Origin: Botrytis cinerea B05.10
Taxonomy: Eukaryota > Ascomycota > Leotiomycetes > Helotiales > Sclerotiniaceae
Direction of reading: 5' to 3'
Length of the DNA: 64,000 nucleotides
Assembly: GCF_000143535.2 (NCBI RefSeq)
Contig: NC_037316.1
Coordinates: 620,001-684,000, forward strand
How positions within the stretch are numbered: the stretch's first letter is position 1; every line of letters starts with the position of its first letter. The notes under the pieces are model-generated. The model was not told the DNA's origin and did no database searches. It saw nothing but the letters and a program-made list of their open reading frames with translations. This document shows, piece by piece, positions 24,801 to 37,539 of this stretch. The position numbers and the translations under genes were made by a program.

Positions 24801-26557
24801 AAACTACACCATCGACAATCTTCGAAACCGTACTCTCGTCTCCTCCTTCTCGTTCCGATCAATAGCAAGTATAAAACCACACGCCAGGAAATCCGCCACG
24901 AACCCTAGAAAATCAAATGCCCTATCTTTGTGAATGTATGCCTGACCGACCAACTCACCTCAACTCCCATCTTCAAGTTCTCGAAATCTGTATCTGCGTT
25001 TTCAATATCCGCTATTGTCACTCCCACTCCCACTCCCACTCCCACTATCATCGCAGTCATTCCTTCACCACCGCCACCATCATCATCATCATCATCATAA
25101 TCCCCATCATCATCACCATCAAACCCGCTACCTCCACAAAACTACAAACGATAATCTCCAATTTCCAATCTCCAATCTCCAACATCGCCAATTACCTAAA
25201 CCTCTCAAGCCCTCAAACCTACTGTTCCGTCCCCCAAAAACCCAAGAATTCGCTAATTCACCCACCCTACTTACACACAATCTCCATCACCCATCCCAAA
25301 TCCCAAATCCATCCCTCTCCTCTCCCTTCCATCCTCCATCCCCTATTCCATCCCATCCCACCCCATCCCATCTAATCAATTCTTTCAATCCACCCTCTTC
25401 ACTTTCCAAACCTCTCCTACTCCATTACATCAGCAACAAATACTTAAGCCCCTATCCATTCTCTTATTACTCTCCATCTCTCAACCCTACCTAGATATAT
25501 TAACCAACATTTTGATTCTTTCCAATTCTCGCCTCTCAACTCCCCCTCCCCCTTTCCCTTTCCCTTTCCCTTCCCCTTCCCCATTACTATTCTACCAAAT
25601 CTCCATCCCTAAACCCACAAAATAATCACACATCACATAACCTCACAAGAACCCATAAAAACCCTCAGACCATTATAAAATTGTTTTTTTTCCCTATTCT
25701 TATTCTTATTCTTATTCTTATCCCTACCTGTTTACTAAATATCTCCCTTTCTCAAATCAAGCCCAAGCCTATCTTCCCCTTCATTCACCACATATTCATA
25801 TATGAATATCTAGTCTCAAAACTAGATTAATCAAATAATGAATATCAGACGTGGCAATAATTCTCCTTCCGCAGTTTCCTCATCAACAATCCCAAAATAC
25901 TACCGCTCAATAATAGCAAAATGAATCCTAATCAATCAAACCATTCAAATGGTAGGATGATATAAAAAAAACCATCGAATCGATTCAAAGCACAGCTCTT
26001 TCTTGGCTCAATGTCTCATGCCGACCAATTGAAGTTTATCACCAATCCATCTCGCTTCCTATTCTTTCCTTCCCCTTGATCAATCTTTCTATCAATGACT
26101 AGCATTAAACCCTGAAAGTCTCAACTCACACCCAACATAATATGTTTCCGAGAATAGAAAGGTATCTCAAAAGTAAAAAGGTCCGTCGTAGAAAAGAAGA
26201 ATGTTCATAGATACACATTACTGTTATTAGCCCATGTAATAAGTGTATTAAAATTGGTTCTGAACTCCTTCGAAAGAACAACGTCAAAAAAAGAAAGAAA
26301 AAAACACCATCCACAAAAAATTGCAAACTTGGTGCAAAAGAAATGAAGAAAGAAGATATTGAATTTTGCTAAACGATTTGATGAAAATGCGCCAATAAAA
26401 ACTTGTGTACATTCGTCGTTCTGTTCATGTCGAATTTTATCTGATCAATTCGATTCCCAATTGCGCCGTTGTAGGACCCTATCTTTATACTTGAAGGAAG
26501 TCTATACTGGGATATAGATAATCTATTCGACCCATATTCGTTTGATAGGTATGTAAA

Positions 26558-28751
26558 TTACATGGCTTGACCTGGAACAGGCTTTCTCTCCACTGGACTT
26601 CTGATATTTGGAACAGATGGTGGAGATGAAGGAGATGAAGTACTAATTGTTGGCACGGAAGTATTCAATGTAGGACTTGGTTGTCTAGATATAGGATCGG
26701 TATCCGAATCACTTCGAGCACGTCCTTCACTTGGTTGAGTCACTTCATGATTTGGCGGAGTGATTGGTCGTTGTTCGGTCACCTGAGCCGGTGGAGAGGC
26801 TGGTGTTTGTTCAGTTGCCTGACCTTGTGGAGTCATTGGTCTTGGAGCAGATGAACCTTGAGGTGTCATTGGTCTCTGTTGATTTGGGTGATTTGGAGGA
26901 ACCATTGGGCGTTGACCTTGTGGTGTCATGGGTCGGTTACCAGCTGGGGACATAGATCTTGGAGGACCTTGCATCATACCAGGGCCACGAGGAGGTCCTT
27001 GTCCGTTTGGACCCATTGGTCTTGGTGGTCCAGCTGGTGACATAGATCTTGGGGGACCTTGCATCATACCAGGACCACGAGGAGGTCCTTGTCCATTTGG
27101 CCCCATGGGTCTTGGAGGTCCATTGGGAGGTCCATTTGGTCTCATTGGAGATGATGGATAAGGTGGACCATCCTTGTTTGGAACACGAGGAGGGCCTTGT
27201 CCGTTTGGACCCATTGGTCTTGGTGGTCCAGCTGGTGGTCCCTGAGGACCAGGTTGTTGAGGACGTGGTTTGACAGGACGAGTAGAGAGACAAGTTCGAG
27301 GAACAACACCTTGTTTAGAACGATCGAGACGAATGCAAAGAGCCTGTGTTCAATTAGGATGCGCGATTCAGAGACAAAAAACAATAGAAACAACTTACCC
27401 ATCCATCATCATACTCATGCAAAATTCTAATCAATTGACCAGCTTTCAATTCAAGTTCATCATCCATGGAAGGAACGAAATCAAGTTGAACTCGGTGAAC
27501 AGTAGTATTAGGAGGACCTCCAGCTGCAGCAATAGCCATGCCAGTTACAGATTGAGCTTGAGTGGCACCTGATGCAGTACTGAATTCAGAACCAGAAGGA
27601 CTTGGTGGGCTCAAAACTGTGTTAGTCTTAGTAGTGAAATCCATCTTGAGACCATTGCCGGCTTTAGAAGCACTGCGAGCTAAACCAACTGGTTTAACAG
27701 GAGCTGGAGCTTGGGCATTGGAACCAGATGCAGCAGCAGCAACAACGGCAGAAGCAGCAATTACTTCACCTCCATCATTGAAACCTTCTATAATAGGTGG
27801 GCCGTTGGTATTAGGGGTATCAATAGATTCAGCGTGGTTACCAAATGGATTGTCTCTGTTCTGGTCTTGAGGTTGCTGCGAGTGATAGCTAGGCGCACTT
27901 GATACTGGTGTTAACATACCACCCATTTGAGGAGATGCTTGACTGGCTCCATTTTTCTCGTTAAAAGGCTGGAATTGTGTAACAGGGCGGAGAGATAGAC
28001 GATGAGCGGCTGCTGCTGCGGCTGCTCCTCCTCGGTTGGAACGTTGACTTGCTTGGCGTTGAATTTCTGCACGTGTAGCTTCTGCGCGTCGAGCTGATGA
28101 AGCAACCATGGCAGACTTCTCATCATCAAGACGTTCCGCCTTGGCCGCTTGCTTCTTCTTTTTAAAGAAGAACAAGAGAAGAGCCAGTCCAACTCCAAGT
28201 AGTAATAAAATTCCAACGACCAATCCTGCTTTACCACCAGCACTCATACCGGAACTCGATGAATCTGCTGCAGCCGTGGAGGAAGCATTGGCAGAGGAAG
28301 CAGTTGTCGAAGAGGCGACTGCCGTACTTGTTGGCACATTATCAGTGGCTGCGAGAAGAGCAACTGAACTTCCTACAGAAGTTGTCGCGACGAGGGAACT
28401 GGGAAGGTCGGAAGAACTGGAAGAGCTGGAAGCGGAAGTTTTCAAGGTGGAGGCAGCCGTTGTTGAGTGACTTTCACTTGAAGAGGTAGCAGTTGTCTTG
28501 GCGGCTGTAGTTTTAGTTGAGGAGTGTGTCTCTTCAGCCGATGTTGTTTCATCTTCTTGTCCGACCGTTGAGTAACCTGCAATCGATCCGCTAAAGGTTG
28601 GTGCAGCTGTTACATAAACCACTGATACAATTGTTTGTAAAGCTGGTTCTGGATCTGGCTGCCTGACCTCAATGGGTGCTGCAATGATATCTTCCTGATT
28701 TAATTCGGCGCGCTTCGCATGACGTGCATGTTGATGAGAACGGCCCTTCAT
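26558..28751 (-). CDS. Single-pass membrane SH3 protein (Fus1-like)
   Basis: The minus-strand model is exons 28751-27399 and 27343-26558, giving 712 aa. The start is the first ATG (MKGRSHQHARHAKRAELNQE). The frame extends upstream only to TTG. A short N-terminal region with VVYVTAAPTFSGSIAGYSTV leads into a long Ser/Thr/Ala-rich stretch likely to be O-mannosylated. One membrane helix follows at about 175-196 (AGLVVGILLLLGVGLALLLFFF), flanked by KKKK on the inner side. The cytoplasmic part carries an SH3 domain at about 418-471 (VQLDFVPSMDDELELKAGQL) split by the intron after DDGW. The C terminus of about 240 residues is Pro/Gly-rich with 30-residue repeats. The architecture matches cell-wall-sensor-like or Fus1-type proteins that organise polarised growth or cell fusion. 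No cleavable signal peptide is obvious, so surface topology is inferred. Confidence 0.85.
26941..27125 (-). repeat. 90-bp in-frame repeat in the SH3 protein tail
   Basis: Two near-identical 90-bp units (starting on the plus strand at 26941 and 27031) encode RPMGPNGQGPPRGPGMMQGP followed by PRSMSPAG. A related partial unit lies near 27190-27240. Differences are mostly silent. Copy number is likely to vary between strains. Confidence 0.85.
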
Positions 28752-31386
28752 CTTGACGAATTGAGAATTTGTGGACTGAGTATGGATGGATTGGATTGGG
28801 TGGTGGATGGACGTCAATTAGTATTTCGAGACAAGAGTATTCTTTCACTCCGATGGACTATCGTGTTGATCGTGTCGGATATTGGTATGACTATTGCAAT
28901 AATCAACTCGGTATTTATCTACGGACGGTATGTGAATTGGGATCGAAAAGAAGGTAATGGGAGTCAATCGCGTTTGAAGGTTGGTGAAAAGAATGTAATT
29001 CAATTGTTGATTTCCCGTCGCAGAGAATGGCTGTGTTGTGGATAATTATTAAACCAAGCCAATGATTTATGGGAATTATCGAGCGTGTCGACCGTCTGGT
29101 CTTAATTGATCCTCGTCGATAAAGGAAGGACGACGAGATAGAGTTAATCTGGACTCTCAAAGATTGGGGGTGGGAAGGAAAAAGCAACGACCGACGGAGG
29201 TGAATGGGAAAAGAGAGGGAGGAAGAGAAAGGAAAGGGTCAGAGGGAAAGAGAGAGAGGTAAAAAGAAAGAGTGGAGTGGTGGTGGTGGTGGTGGTGGTG
29301 GGTGAGGGTGGTATGCGTATGGGATGGGATGGGATGGTATGCGTGCGTGTGGTATGCAGGTGGTATGTGATGTGGTACAAGCGCAAGATAATAATAATTA
29401 CAATAATAATAATAAGAATAATAATAAGAATAAGAATAAATCGCACCCAGGGAAAAAAAGGGTTCATCTCTTCTTTTTCGCTGGTGGTAGTGCTGGTGCT
29501 GGTGCTGGTGCCTTTTTGAGCGGATTGCGGAGAAATGGTTGAAATTCCACACAAGCGTCACGAGCTAACATACGCTAGTGTCTATTGCGGTAAGGTTGAT
29601 CCGAATTCATTTAATCCCTTGATCGAGTTATTTCCTCTTGCGGGAAGGTCGATTCGGGACAATTACAGAAGTTCTTGAGAGATTTCTCAATCTTGCCTGT
29701 CTCTGGCTCCGTCCAAGAATGATCCAAGAAGCCAGGGCATCAGATTATACTTTAATCCGAATATAGATAAGCGTCAGGCACCCGACACGGACCTATCCGA
29801 CACATGACGAGACATGATTGGAGAATGGCGAGAAAATAAAATTAAGATTCTGGATGATTGGCAAGGGTGTTTCAACATGAACCTATCACTTGTCTGCATT
29901 GAGACTAGGGATGCTGAAAAGGGTTAGCGTCTCCATCTTCCCCCCCTTGCATGCTGGTAATGTGCCATGCATAATCAGGAACAGGAACAAGAATAGATGG
30001 GAAATTGGAAAGTGATTCGTTTGTTGGATGATGAATCATGAATGGTGAGTGGATTGGATTGGTGATGAGTGAATTGAGTGAATTGAGTGAATCAAAAGTT
30101 TAAAAACAAAGGGACTGAGAGAGAGAAGACAGAGTGAAGAAACCCGTGACCTATAGAATCTCTTCCTCCTATAATCAGTAAATAGTATGATATCATTCTT
30201 CAACACTCATCTATACCTACCTTCCATCCATCCATTCATCATTAATACACTCATGACATGACATAACATAACATAACACAACTTCATAGATATCACCAAT
30301 CTTCAACCTTATCAAATCATCTCAAACGGCACGCCACGTATTCCGTTAATTTACATAAGCGCTTCGGTACCATGTTGAATTCCCTACTCCCCGGCCCTCT
30401 CTGGACATTTCTATCGGCCTTGGCTTCTTGGTGCAACGAATATCCTCATTATCTATCTAGGCACGTGCTACGTAGATCTCTGGGAGCACACCTGGGTAAT
30501 TCATCTTCACACATTTCCATTTCGAATATATTAAAGCCGTTGAATTCCAAGTGGGTATGATTAACTGTACATATATACACACGCACGCACATACATACTA
30601 TAAAAACAAGTATCATACAACAATTCCAACATCCGAATTGCATTAATATATATCAGCAGCCCATATCATATTCAGATAATACGAAGTATACGGTACGACT
30701 CAGGAGTATAGCAAGTAGGTTATATTATATTATGACACTTTTACTCTCATCTCATGGGGAAAACCCCGTCTCCTTTCACATTTCTCTTTGCTATACGATT
30801 ACATTTTATCTACATTTTATCTACCTTGCCTATCTACCTACCTACCTACCTACCTATCTAACCCAACCCAATCCATAATCATTACACATAATCACATAAT
30901 CACATAATTACACACACACCTCCACCACCACCACCCTCATCGTCGCCTCACAAACCAAACCCCCAACCCCAACCCCAACTCCAACTCACAGACATAGGTA
31001 CACGATAAGATCTACGCATCCGACGATCCCCCAAGTAAAATACACTAAGAAGAAACTAAAATTTTCTCCCTTTTCCTTTCCCGTACAATTTCCACTTTCG
31101 ATTTAGGTCTTTCGTCTTTCTGCCCCATAATACTGTTATATCCTTTGTACTTTTCGTTCATATATATATATATACAAATGCACATACAATTGCATAGAAC
31201 ATCGTTCCTCTTATTCCCAATTCCCAATTTCCAATCCCTGAATCTAAAAGCCATCTATCCATCCATCCATCCATCCCCTCCTCTTCCCTCCCATCAACCT
31301 ACCCTGCAACAACCTCTACCCACTCTAGCATCTACAAACCACACAGCCACCAAACCCAGTACACACAAACACCCACACGGGCGGGA

Positions 31387-31412
31387 ACACACACACACAC
31401 ACACACACACAC
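31387..31412 (+). repeat. (CA)n microsatellite
   Basis: About thirteen AC dinucleotides in an intergenic stretch. Confidence 0.9.
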
Positions 31413-31876
31413 AACACACGGAAACACAAAACAAAAACTCGTCATAACCACGCAGATCCTCATAACCATAATTCCCCTTCTCCCTCTCTCTCTCTCTTTC
31501 CCCCCCCCCCCCCCAAACCCCACTCTAAATTTTCCAAAATAAAATAAAATAAAAATAAAATTACACAAACCGCGATCGACATAGAGACCTTGCATCCATC
31601 CACGTATTCGCTAGCTCAATTTCTTTCCATCACCTATCTATCTATCGCTTCGCCCGAGTATGTGCGTATACGTATGTACGTATGTATGCATAGAGCACGT
31701 GCCCAGAAAGGAAGCTACTGGCTGATAAGTTATATTTTTTTGTACAGACAGAGGAGTAATGATAGAATAATTCCCGACGGTTCCGGGAATTATAGTGGGG
31801 GGGGGAGAAAGGGTGTGTTGATGGAGATTGTAGGATATGTTTTTCGGAGCAAGTCACCATTGGGATTTGCGTTTTT

Positions 31877-31903
31877 GGGGGGGGGGGGGGGGGGGGGGGG
31901 GGG
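31877..31903 (+). repeat. Poly-G run of 27
   Basis: Uninterrupted G run in the desert, 8 kb from a similar run at 23.9 kb. The same caution about exact length applies. Confidence 0.9.
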
Positions 31904-34900
31904 AAATATATAACCCAAGGTAGATGTGTATTTAGTGAATGACTCTCCTCTCCTCTCCTCTCTTCGCTCTAGTGATTAAGAAACTCAAACTCAAGATTGC
32001 TCTATATCTCTCTTCATCTTGAAATAAAAATAAAAATCCTATGATTGTGCTCTATTATATATCACGTGATATCTCTCATCTCGAATGATAGATTTATAGA
32101 TATGTAGATATGTAGATATGTAGATATAATACGTAGATAGATCTATATTTAGTTATTTAATTATCTACATTTACATCTAGTCTAGTCTAGTCTAGTCCAA
32201 TAGTAATATACTTTTTTCCTTTCTTTTTTCTTTCTTTTTTTTTCTTGAAATTCATTCACTCTATTGAACTATTTCTATTTCTATTTCTATTTCTAGTTTT
32301 CTCTCTCTCTCTTTCTTTTAGAGATGTATAACAATTTAGGTTATTAATATATCTCGGAAATGAAATAAAACAAAAAAGAAATTATAGTTCATATATCAAA
32401 TGTTCGAATCGAGTTGACTTATTACTGATTAATAAACCTATTTCCAAGTTCGTTTTTCGTTTGTGAAAGTGGAATGATTTTATATTAGAGTATAGGAGAT
32501 ATAAGAGATATAGCGAGATGAATAGATAGATGAATAGTGATAGTGAGAGAGGATATATATATATGCTTTTTTTTTTTTTGCTTTTTTGTAACGAAATGAA
32601 TGAATAATATAATAAGAATTTGAGATTTGAGATTCGATGAATATAGTAGGGGTTGAGGATACAAAGAGGTATGATTTTGATTTATATATATACTATAATT
32701 ATTATATAATGAGATATATCTTATCAGTCTGAGATAATTTTTGACTCACCTCTTACTTCTGTTACTCTCGCATCCTGATTATTCATCTTCTGCAAAATTG
32801 TTTCTGGATGAGTTCTGAACGGTTTCTATTTCTTCGCTTGCGGAATGGATGGATGGATGGATGGATATATCTTTGGCGTCTTTAGAAAGTTTTGTATGTT
32901 CCTTCTCTAATATATAACTTAATAAATGTATATATATCTACGAAGTAGAAGCGATGTGAATAACATAGCAGGAGCGGTATTGGCGTTTTCTAGACGACAT
33001 CGTAATCTCGTATTATTGATAATCAAGCTTCTTTTATCAATAGGAAAAGTGTTGAATAGATTAATTGAAGATTGGCAAGTATGATAATTAGCATTGTGTT
33101 TATGATTGTTGTTATGATTTCTTTACATGAGGTCATAGTTTGTAGTAGAGCTAGGTAAGTGGGTAGAAGAGGTCTTTAATTTGAGCTCTTTCATTTTTGA
33201 GATAATTTAGTCCGCCGAGTGCGAGTAACAACTTCAAAATCATACATCTACGTAGTTATTAGTTCCCACGCCTTCGCATCTATCTCTAGAAATATGTTTT
33301 GAAGACGAAGTAATGAGATGGGGTTGCTAATAGATAGTTGGCTTGGGTTGATTGTGTATCACTTATACTAGCTATGACGACATGTCATTTTCTGTAATCC
33401 GTTTAGCTTATTAGGCGAAGCTCAATGCTGTTCGTTATATTTCAATTCATTTCAACGGTATGCTGAGGATTTACTGGAGCAAAAATAAGGTCAAGTGATA
33501 GTTTACTTATCTATAACGCTTTCGTGGTATATAATAAGTCTATTATTGCGAAGATCCTGTAGACACGTAGCTTTTGTATACTTTACTAGTAGCTGACCAT
33601 TTATTCTCTAGGAGATTTGCGATCGAACACTGCTAACAGTCTTACTCCACAACGAGAAAGAACATCATTCCAATGGAAATGGAACTTGAGGAAATGTAAA
33701 TCATATCTCGAAATATATCAATATCCCAACATTTCATAGTACGTTCGTTCCCACGAAACAATGTCCGCTTAAACACTACCCTCCCCCTCCAACCCTCCAA
33801 CCCTCCAGCCCCACAACTTCCTCTACGCCATGCAAGATCTAGAGTATCGTACCCAAAATCTTCAATTTTGAAGACTTGGATAATCACGATTTGAAAATCG
33901 GAGATTTTCCGGAAGAAACTCGATATTTCTTGATATAGTTCGCAAGGTTCGCGATAAAGAGGGAAAAAAGAATGGGGACCTATTACCTGTCGGAATGCAT
34001 ACTAGGATGTGAGATTGAGAATACGAAGGAGAAGTCATAGAGGGAAGATGAAGATGCAGAAGTGAGGAGGGAAACAGCAGGGGAAAAGAGGAGGAGAGGA
34101 TGGAAATAGAGCGTGGTTGGTGTCAAGATGAGTAGAAGGGTAGGAGATCTCGGAGAGCAACAGGAAAACACAAATAGAGAGAATGGGAAGTAGAGTTCGG
34201 AGGCGTAGGTATAGATACAAATAAGAAATGATATAGACAGTAAATCATCAACTAAGCCAGAATCACATAAACACAAACACAAACACATCACTTAACCTGC
34301 AACCAACCAGAAAACCCAAATCCAGTTCTCGCAAGAGAGAGATAATTTTTGACACGAGAGTTACACAGAAAATTAAGGGATATATCCATCCCCGTGAGGC
34401 AAAAGCCCGGTATCAAAGGAACAGATTGATAACTACCGTGCTATCTATGATCTCAATGAGATTTTCCTTTTGCATTTCCTGTTTTGATTTTTAATATCGA
34501 TCTTAGATTCAGACATCTTCTTATAAGTTACTGTTGAGATAACATTCAAACCCAGAATCAGAGCCAGAATAATAACTCATAAAAATTTAAACCCCGGACG
34601 ACGAATACAAACTGGAGTTGATTTCATTATTCAATATATGACGCAGCATTGAGTACAACTAAGAGATAAATTAAGATGTTGAAAGAGTGAGAAAATGAAT
34701 TCCGAGTACGCGATTGGGATTTAGTATTAGAAGTATATATGGTCTAACAAACAAGCAAACAATTTATGTTTGATTGGATTTTCTACCTTGACAAATACTA
34801 GAAATGTGCGAGCATCTATGTTCGTGGACAGGAAGGAAACGAGATGAAAAGAGAATAATGGAATGCCAGTTCACGTAAAGATAAGATTGTAGTTCGAAAA

Positions 34901-35011
34901 CCATGCATATATTGATATTAGATATTAGATATTAAAAATTAGATACACTACAACACTACAAATACAACGATTCACTTCAGTAATCTGCCTATCCATCCAT
35001 AAATCATTCAT

Positions 35012-36877
35012 CTACCTCACAACATAAAATCCATTCAAACCCACCCCCTCATCTCTCAACCTATCCACCTCCATCCTCAACCCCATCCTATGCAAAGGCA
35101 CTCTATCCATCTCCCTCTGAGCCCTCAACCTCACATCTGCATATCCCGTCGTAGCCCTCTCCAACAATCCTCTCCCCTGCCCTTCCCCCTCGATCTCCGG
35201 TGCAAAAACCGGTTGATCAAGTATTGACTGAGCAAAAATAATATCATTAAGCGACGCGACCAACTCCTCCTCTATCTCATTTGAAGACACAGGATGCGCA
35301 TCTGGACGTATGAATCCCATAACTTTGATTTCCAAATTCTTCATATCGTAGACTTGGGATTCGAAACAATCGGATATGAAGTGGATTTTGAATATTCTTT
35401 TACTGGCTTCGACAATCGTCGCTTTGTGAAGATTTGACGGATGCATTGGTAATGAGGATATCACGGTTTGAGACCAGATATCTGTATCGAGACGTGGTGC
35501 TCCTTTATCAGGACGTCGTCGAACCCATGCGAAATAATGTCCTCGGAGTTGATGAGATATATGTTCTGCAATACCGGACAAAGTCATAGTAGGCATACTA
35601 AAATAATCTCCCTCTTTAATTTCAATCTCAGATCGGGCTATGAAACAAATTGGATAAGGAGCTCTTGGTCCCGATTCATTGTCTCCACTCCCAGCTTGAT
35701 TATATGAGAAACTTCTCACTCCCTTGTATTGAATATTTCCATTTGTGATGGTCGATTTCACCATCTCCTCTGTCCCACTTTTTCCATAAAGTGCCACGGC
35801 TGCTTCCTTCCGGGTTTTAGAGGGCATGAAAGGTTGAGCAACTTTCATTGCAGTAGATGTAACTGGAGAAACCAACCCTCCAATTGTCTTGTTAGCGTAA
35901 ACAGTCATAGCCATAGCCCCAATTTCCAATGGTAAGGTACTCAAACTCGCACCTCTCATTGAAGAAGGACTCGCCGAAGCAGAAAGAATACGGAAAACCG
36001 GACTTGGACATAACACTCTTTTCTTCTCTCCCTGACAAAGTACAAGATGGAAGTACCCATCACTAGCTTCAACCGGGATGCGGATTATGAGAGTCTCGCG
36101 CAATATATGTTTTGGATGTTTTGTTTTCTTCAAAAACTTCTTGATATCTCGTTGCCAGGCTCGCTCATCACTTTCTTTCAGTTGCTCTTCTGAGATGGGT
36201 ATTGTCGGTGTAACTTTAATCCAACTAGCATTATTTCCTACAAAAGCTTTCAGACGCATCCCAGTATTTCCAGACCAACCTTTGTCTTGTAGCCATACTT
36301 GCCGATCTGGCGGTAAGGGTGCATCGGAGAAGATTGAAACCGCGAGAGTTGTAGAACAACCTTGATAAAATACTAGACCGTGTGAATGTCGTAGAATAGA
36401 AAAGTGTTTTGTGCTTTCTGACGGATGGGTTATGAGTCCTCCCGCGAAATGTCGTGCTTCTTGAAATGCTTTTGAGACGTAGGATGATGGTTCTGATGTT
36501 TCGTTTGCGAATTTGGGAAGGTCATGGAAGGCTGGTACATTTAAAGGGGCCGCCGGGGCGGATATTGTTCTTTCAATGTTCGTCCTTGTCTGGGAGATTT
36601 GAAGGGTCTCAAAGTCGGCAACTTGAATAGGAGCTGTCTGCGATTGCGACGTCACCGTTTGAGCAGCATAGCTGTTACTATGATTTCCCGCTTTGTTGTC
36701 CTCTGGTGGATTTCGACCATACTTTGTCAAATTATCGATATCGCTTCCGGAGGGTGTCGCGGTACTCTGTTGGGATGCTACGGGCTTGCGCCAAACTTGA
36801 GAGGGGTTCGCACCGTCGTGAGGCCGTGGTGACCTCGGGGTCTCACTGTATGCTGGTGGGGGCGAATAATAGTCCAT
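35012..36877 (-). CDS. Large protein with degenerate riboflavin-kinase-like domain
   Basis: A single-exon gene of 621 aa. The first 150 residues are Ser/Pro-rich (MDYYSPPPAYSETPRSPRPH). A beta-rich segment follows at about 157-300 (SILRHSHGLVFYQGCSTTLA, LWLQ-like VWLQDKGWSGNTG), then a connecting region with LPLEIGAMAMTVYANKTIGG. Residues 406-560 resemble riboflavin kinase in order: YPICFIARSEIEIKEGDYF, MPTMTLSG in place of the PTAN loop, RIFKIHF in place of the S/R-x-x-E-x-H strand, and VMGFIRPD matching the enzyme's LGFIRPE. The PTAN asparagine and the catalytic glutamate (here Lys497) are not conserved, so enzyme activity is unlikely. Fungal genomes often annotate such proteins as putative flavokinase; the assignment is my alignment by eye. 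No signal peptide or membrane helix. Confidence 0.8.
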   Translation of the reverse strand: MDYYSPPPAYSETPRSPRPHDGANPSQVWRKPVASQQSTATPSGSDIDNLTKYGRNPPEDNKAGNHSNSYAAQTVTSQSQTAPIQVADFETLQISQTRTNIERTISAPAAPLNVPAFHDLPKFANETSEPSSYVSKAFQEARHFAGGLITHPSESTKHFSILRHSHGLVFYQGCSTTLAVSIFSDAPLPPDRQVWLQDKGWSGNTGMRLKAFVGNNASWIKVTPTIPISEEQLKESDERAWQRDIKKFLKKTKHPKHILRETLIIRIPVEASDGYFHLVLCQGEKKRVLCPSPVFRILSASASPSSMRGASLSTLPLEIGAMAMTVYANKTIGGLVSPVTSTAMKVAQPFMPSKTRKEAAVALYGKSGTEEMVKSTITNGNIQYKGVRSFSYNQAGSGDNESGPRAPYPICFIARSEIEIKEGDYFSMPTMTLSGIAEHISHQLRGHYFAWVRRRPDKGAPRLDTDIWSQTVISSLPMHPSNLHKATIVEASKRIFKIHFISDCFESQVYDMKNLEIKVMGFIRPDAHPVSSNEIEEELVASLNDIIFAQSILDQPVFAPEIEGEGQGRGLLERATTGYADVRLRAQREMDRVPLHRMGLRMEVDRLRDEGVGLNGFYVVR

Positions 36878-36937
36878 TTGAGTTTGTTTGTCAATTGATC
36901 ACCACTTTCCGCGATGTCAAACCGCTGATTTGAGTCC

Positions 36938-36952
36938 CATTTCATTGAAATG
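36938..36952. promoter_or_regulatory. 15-base palindrome upstream of the kinase-like gene
   Basis: CATTTCA-T-TGAAATG, perfect 7-base arms, lies 61 bases upstream of the ATG at 36877 on the minus strand. It could be a binding site for a dimeric factor. Only position and symmetry support this. Confidence 0.25.
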
Positions 36953-37539
36953 AGTCGTTGTAGCATCACAACGGCCAAGATAAATGACTGTCGGGGATGT
37001 TTCAGTCATCTCGGTCAAAGCGTTAGTCATTATCTTGGAAGATATTGGCAGTGAATTTGGTGCATTCGCTCGTTATCATATGAGCAATGACATTATATTC
37101 ACTTCCAGAAACCTGATATATGAATGAATATTTTGATCCCTTTTATGGCGGTTCAGCCTTATAAGTTATTGATGTATGGTCTGCCATGCGCTCAACAGAC
37201 GTTTCGTGCATGCAAGCTTATCTTCCCCACCAAACCCACATCGAACGTGCTTCCCACGCAAGGAACGAACGATAAGTTGCATACCAAGCAAGTAAACCAC
37301 CTTGTCAACCTTTTGGCACCTTTGAATATTCCAGTTCGAATCGTCAGCCCACCGCTTTGATTTTCCAATTTAGATTGGACAACCAAGTTCCGCTAGTAAG
37401 CTAATTCAAATTTGATATTCAAATACCTAGCATGTCATTTTGGCGTACGATTCATTCATTACATTCATGTGGAGCCTGCTGTCATGCTCCACATGGTAAT
37501 AAGCTGAAATAGCGATACAGCAACTGTCAACTGGTAAAA

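Larger units (their letters stand above)
20718..26557. other. Gene desert (5.8 kb) rich in simple repeats
   Basis: No supported gene. Short frames occur (for example an ATG-started 68-codon frame at 22333 and a minus-strand frame at 21823-22137) but none has homology I recognise. The region includes a local direct repeat, a three-copy motif and many simple repeats listed separately. From about 24.6 kb the plus strand becomes C/T-rich with CATCAT, CCATC and CTTTCC runs. Its position upstream of the polymerase gene and downstream of the SH3 gene would allow long untranslated or regulatory sequence. Confidence 0.5.
28752..35011. other. Gene desert (6.3 kb), simple repeats
   Basis: No gene seen. 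Content includes GGT and GATGG repeats (29277-29340), ATAATA runs (29390-29440), CCTA repeats (30833-30857), a (CA)n tract (31387-31412), a C run (31500-31514), a G run of 27 (31877-31903), GTAGATAT repeats (32096-32125) and GGAT repeats (32844-32864). Open frames here are short or follow the repeats. Part of it must be promoter and 5' leader of the SH3 gene (on the minus strand, from 28752 rightwards). Confidence 0.55.

Noticed and set aside
24917..25494. Two overlapping plus-strand frames rich in His, Ser and Pro
   Set aside because: Both follow from CAT/CCA/CTC simple repeats that remove stops; the composition is not protein-like.
29144..29561. Minus-strand frames of 134-136 codons, Thr/His/Tyr-rich
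   Set aside because: They arise from GGT, GATGG and ATAATA repeats on the plus strand.
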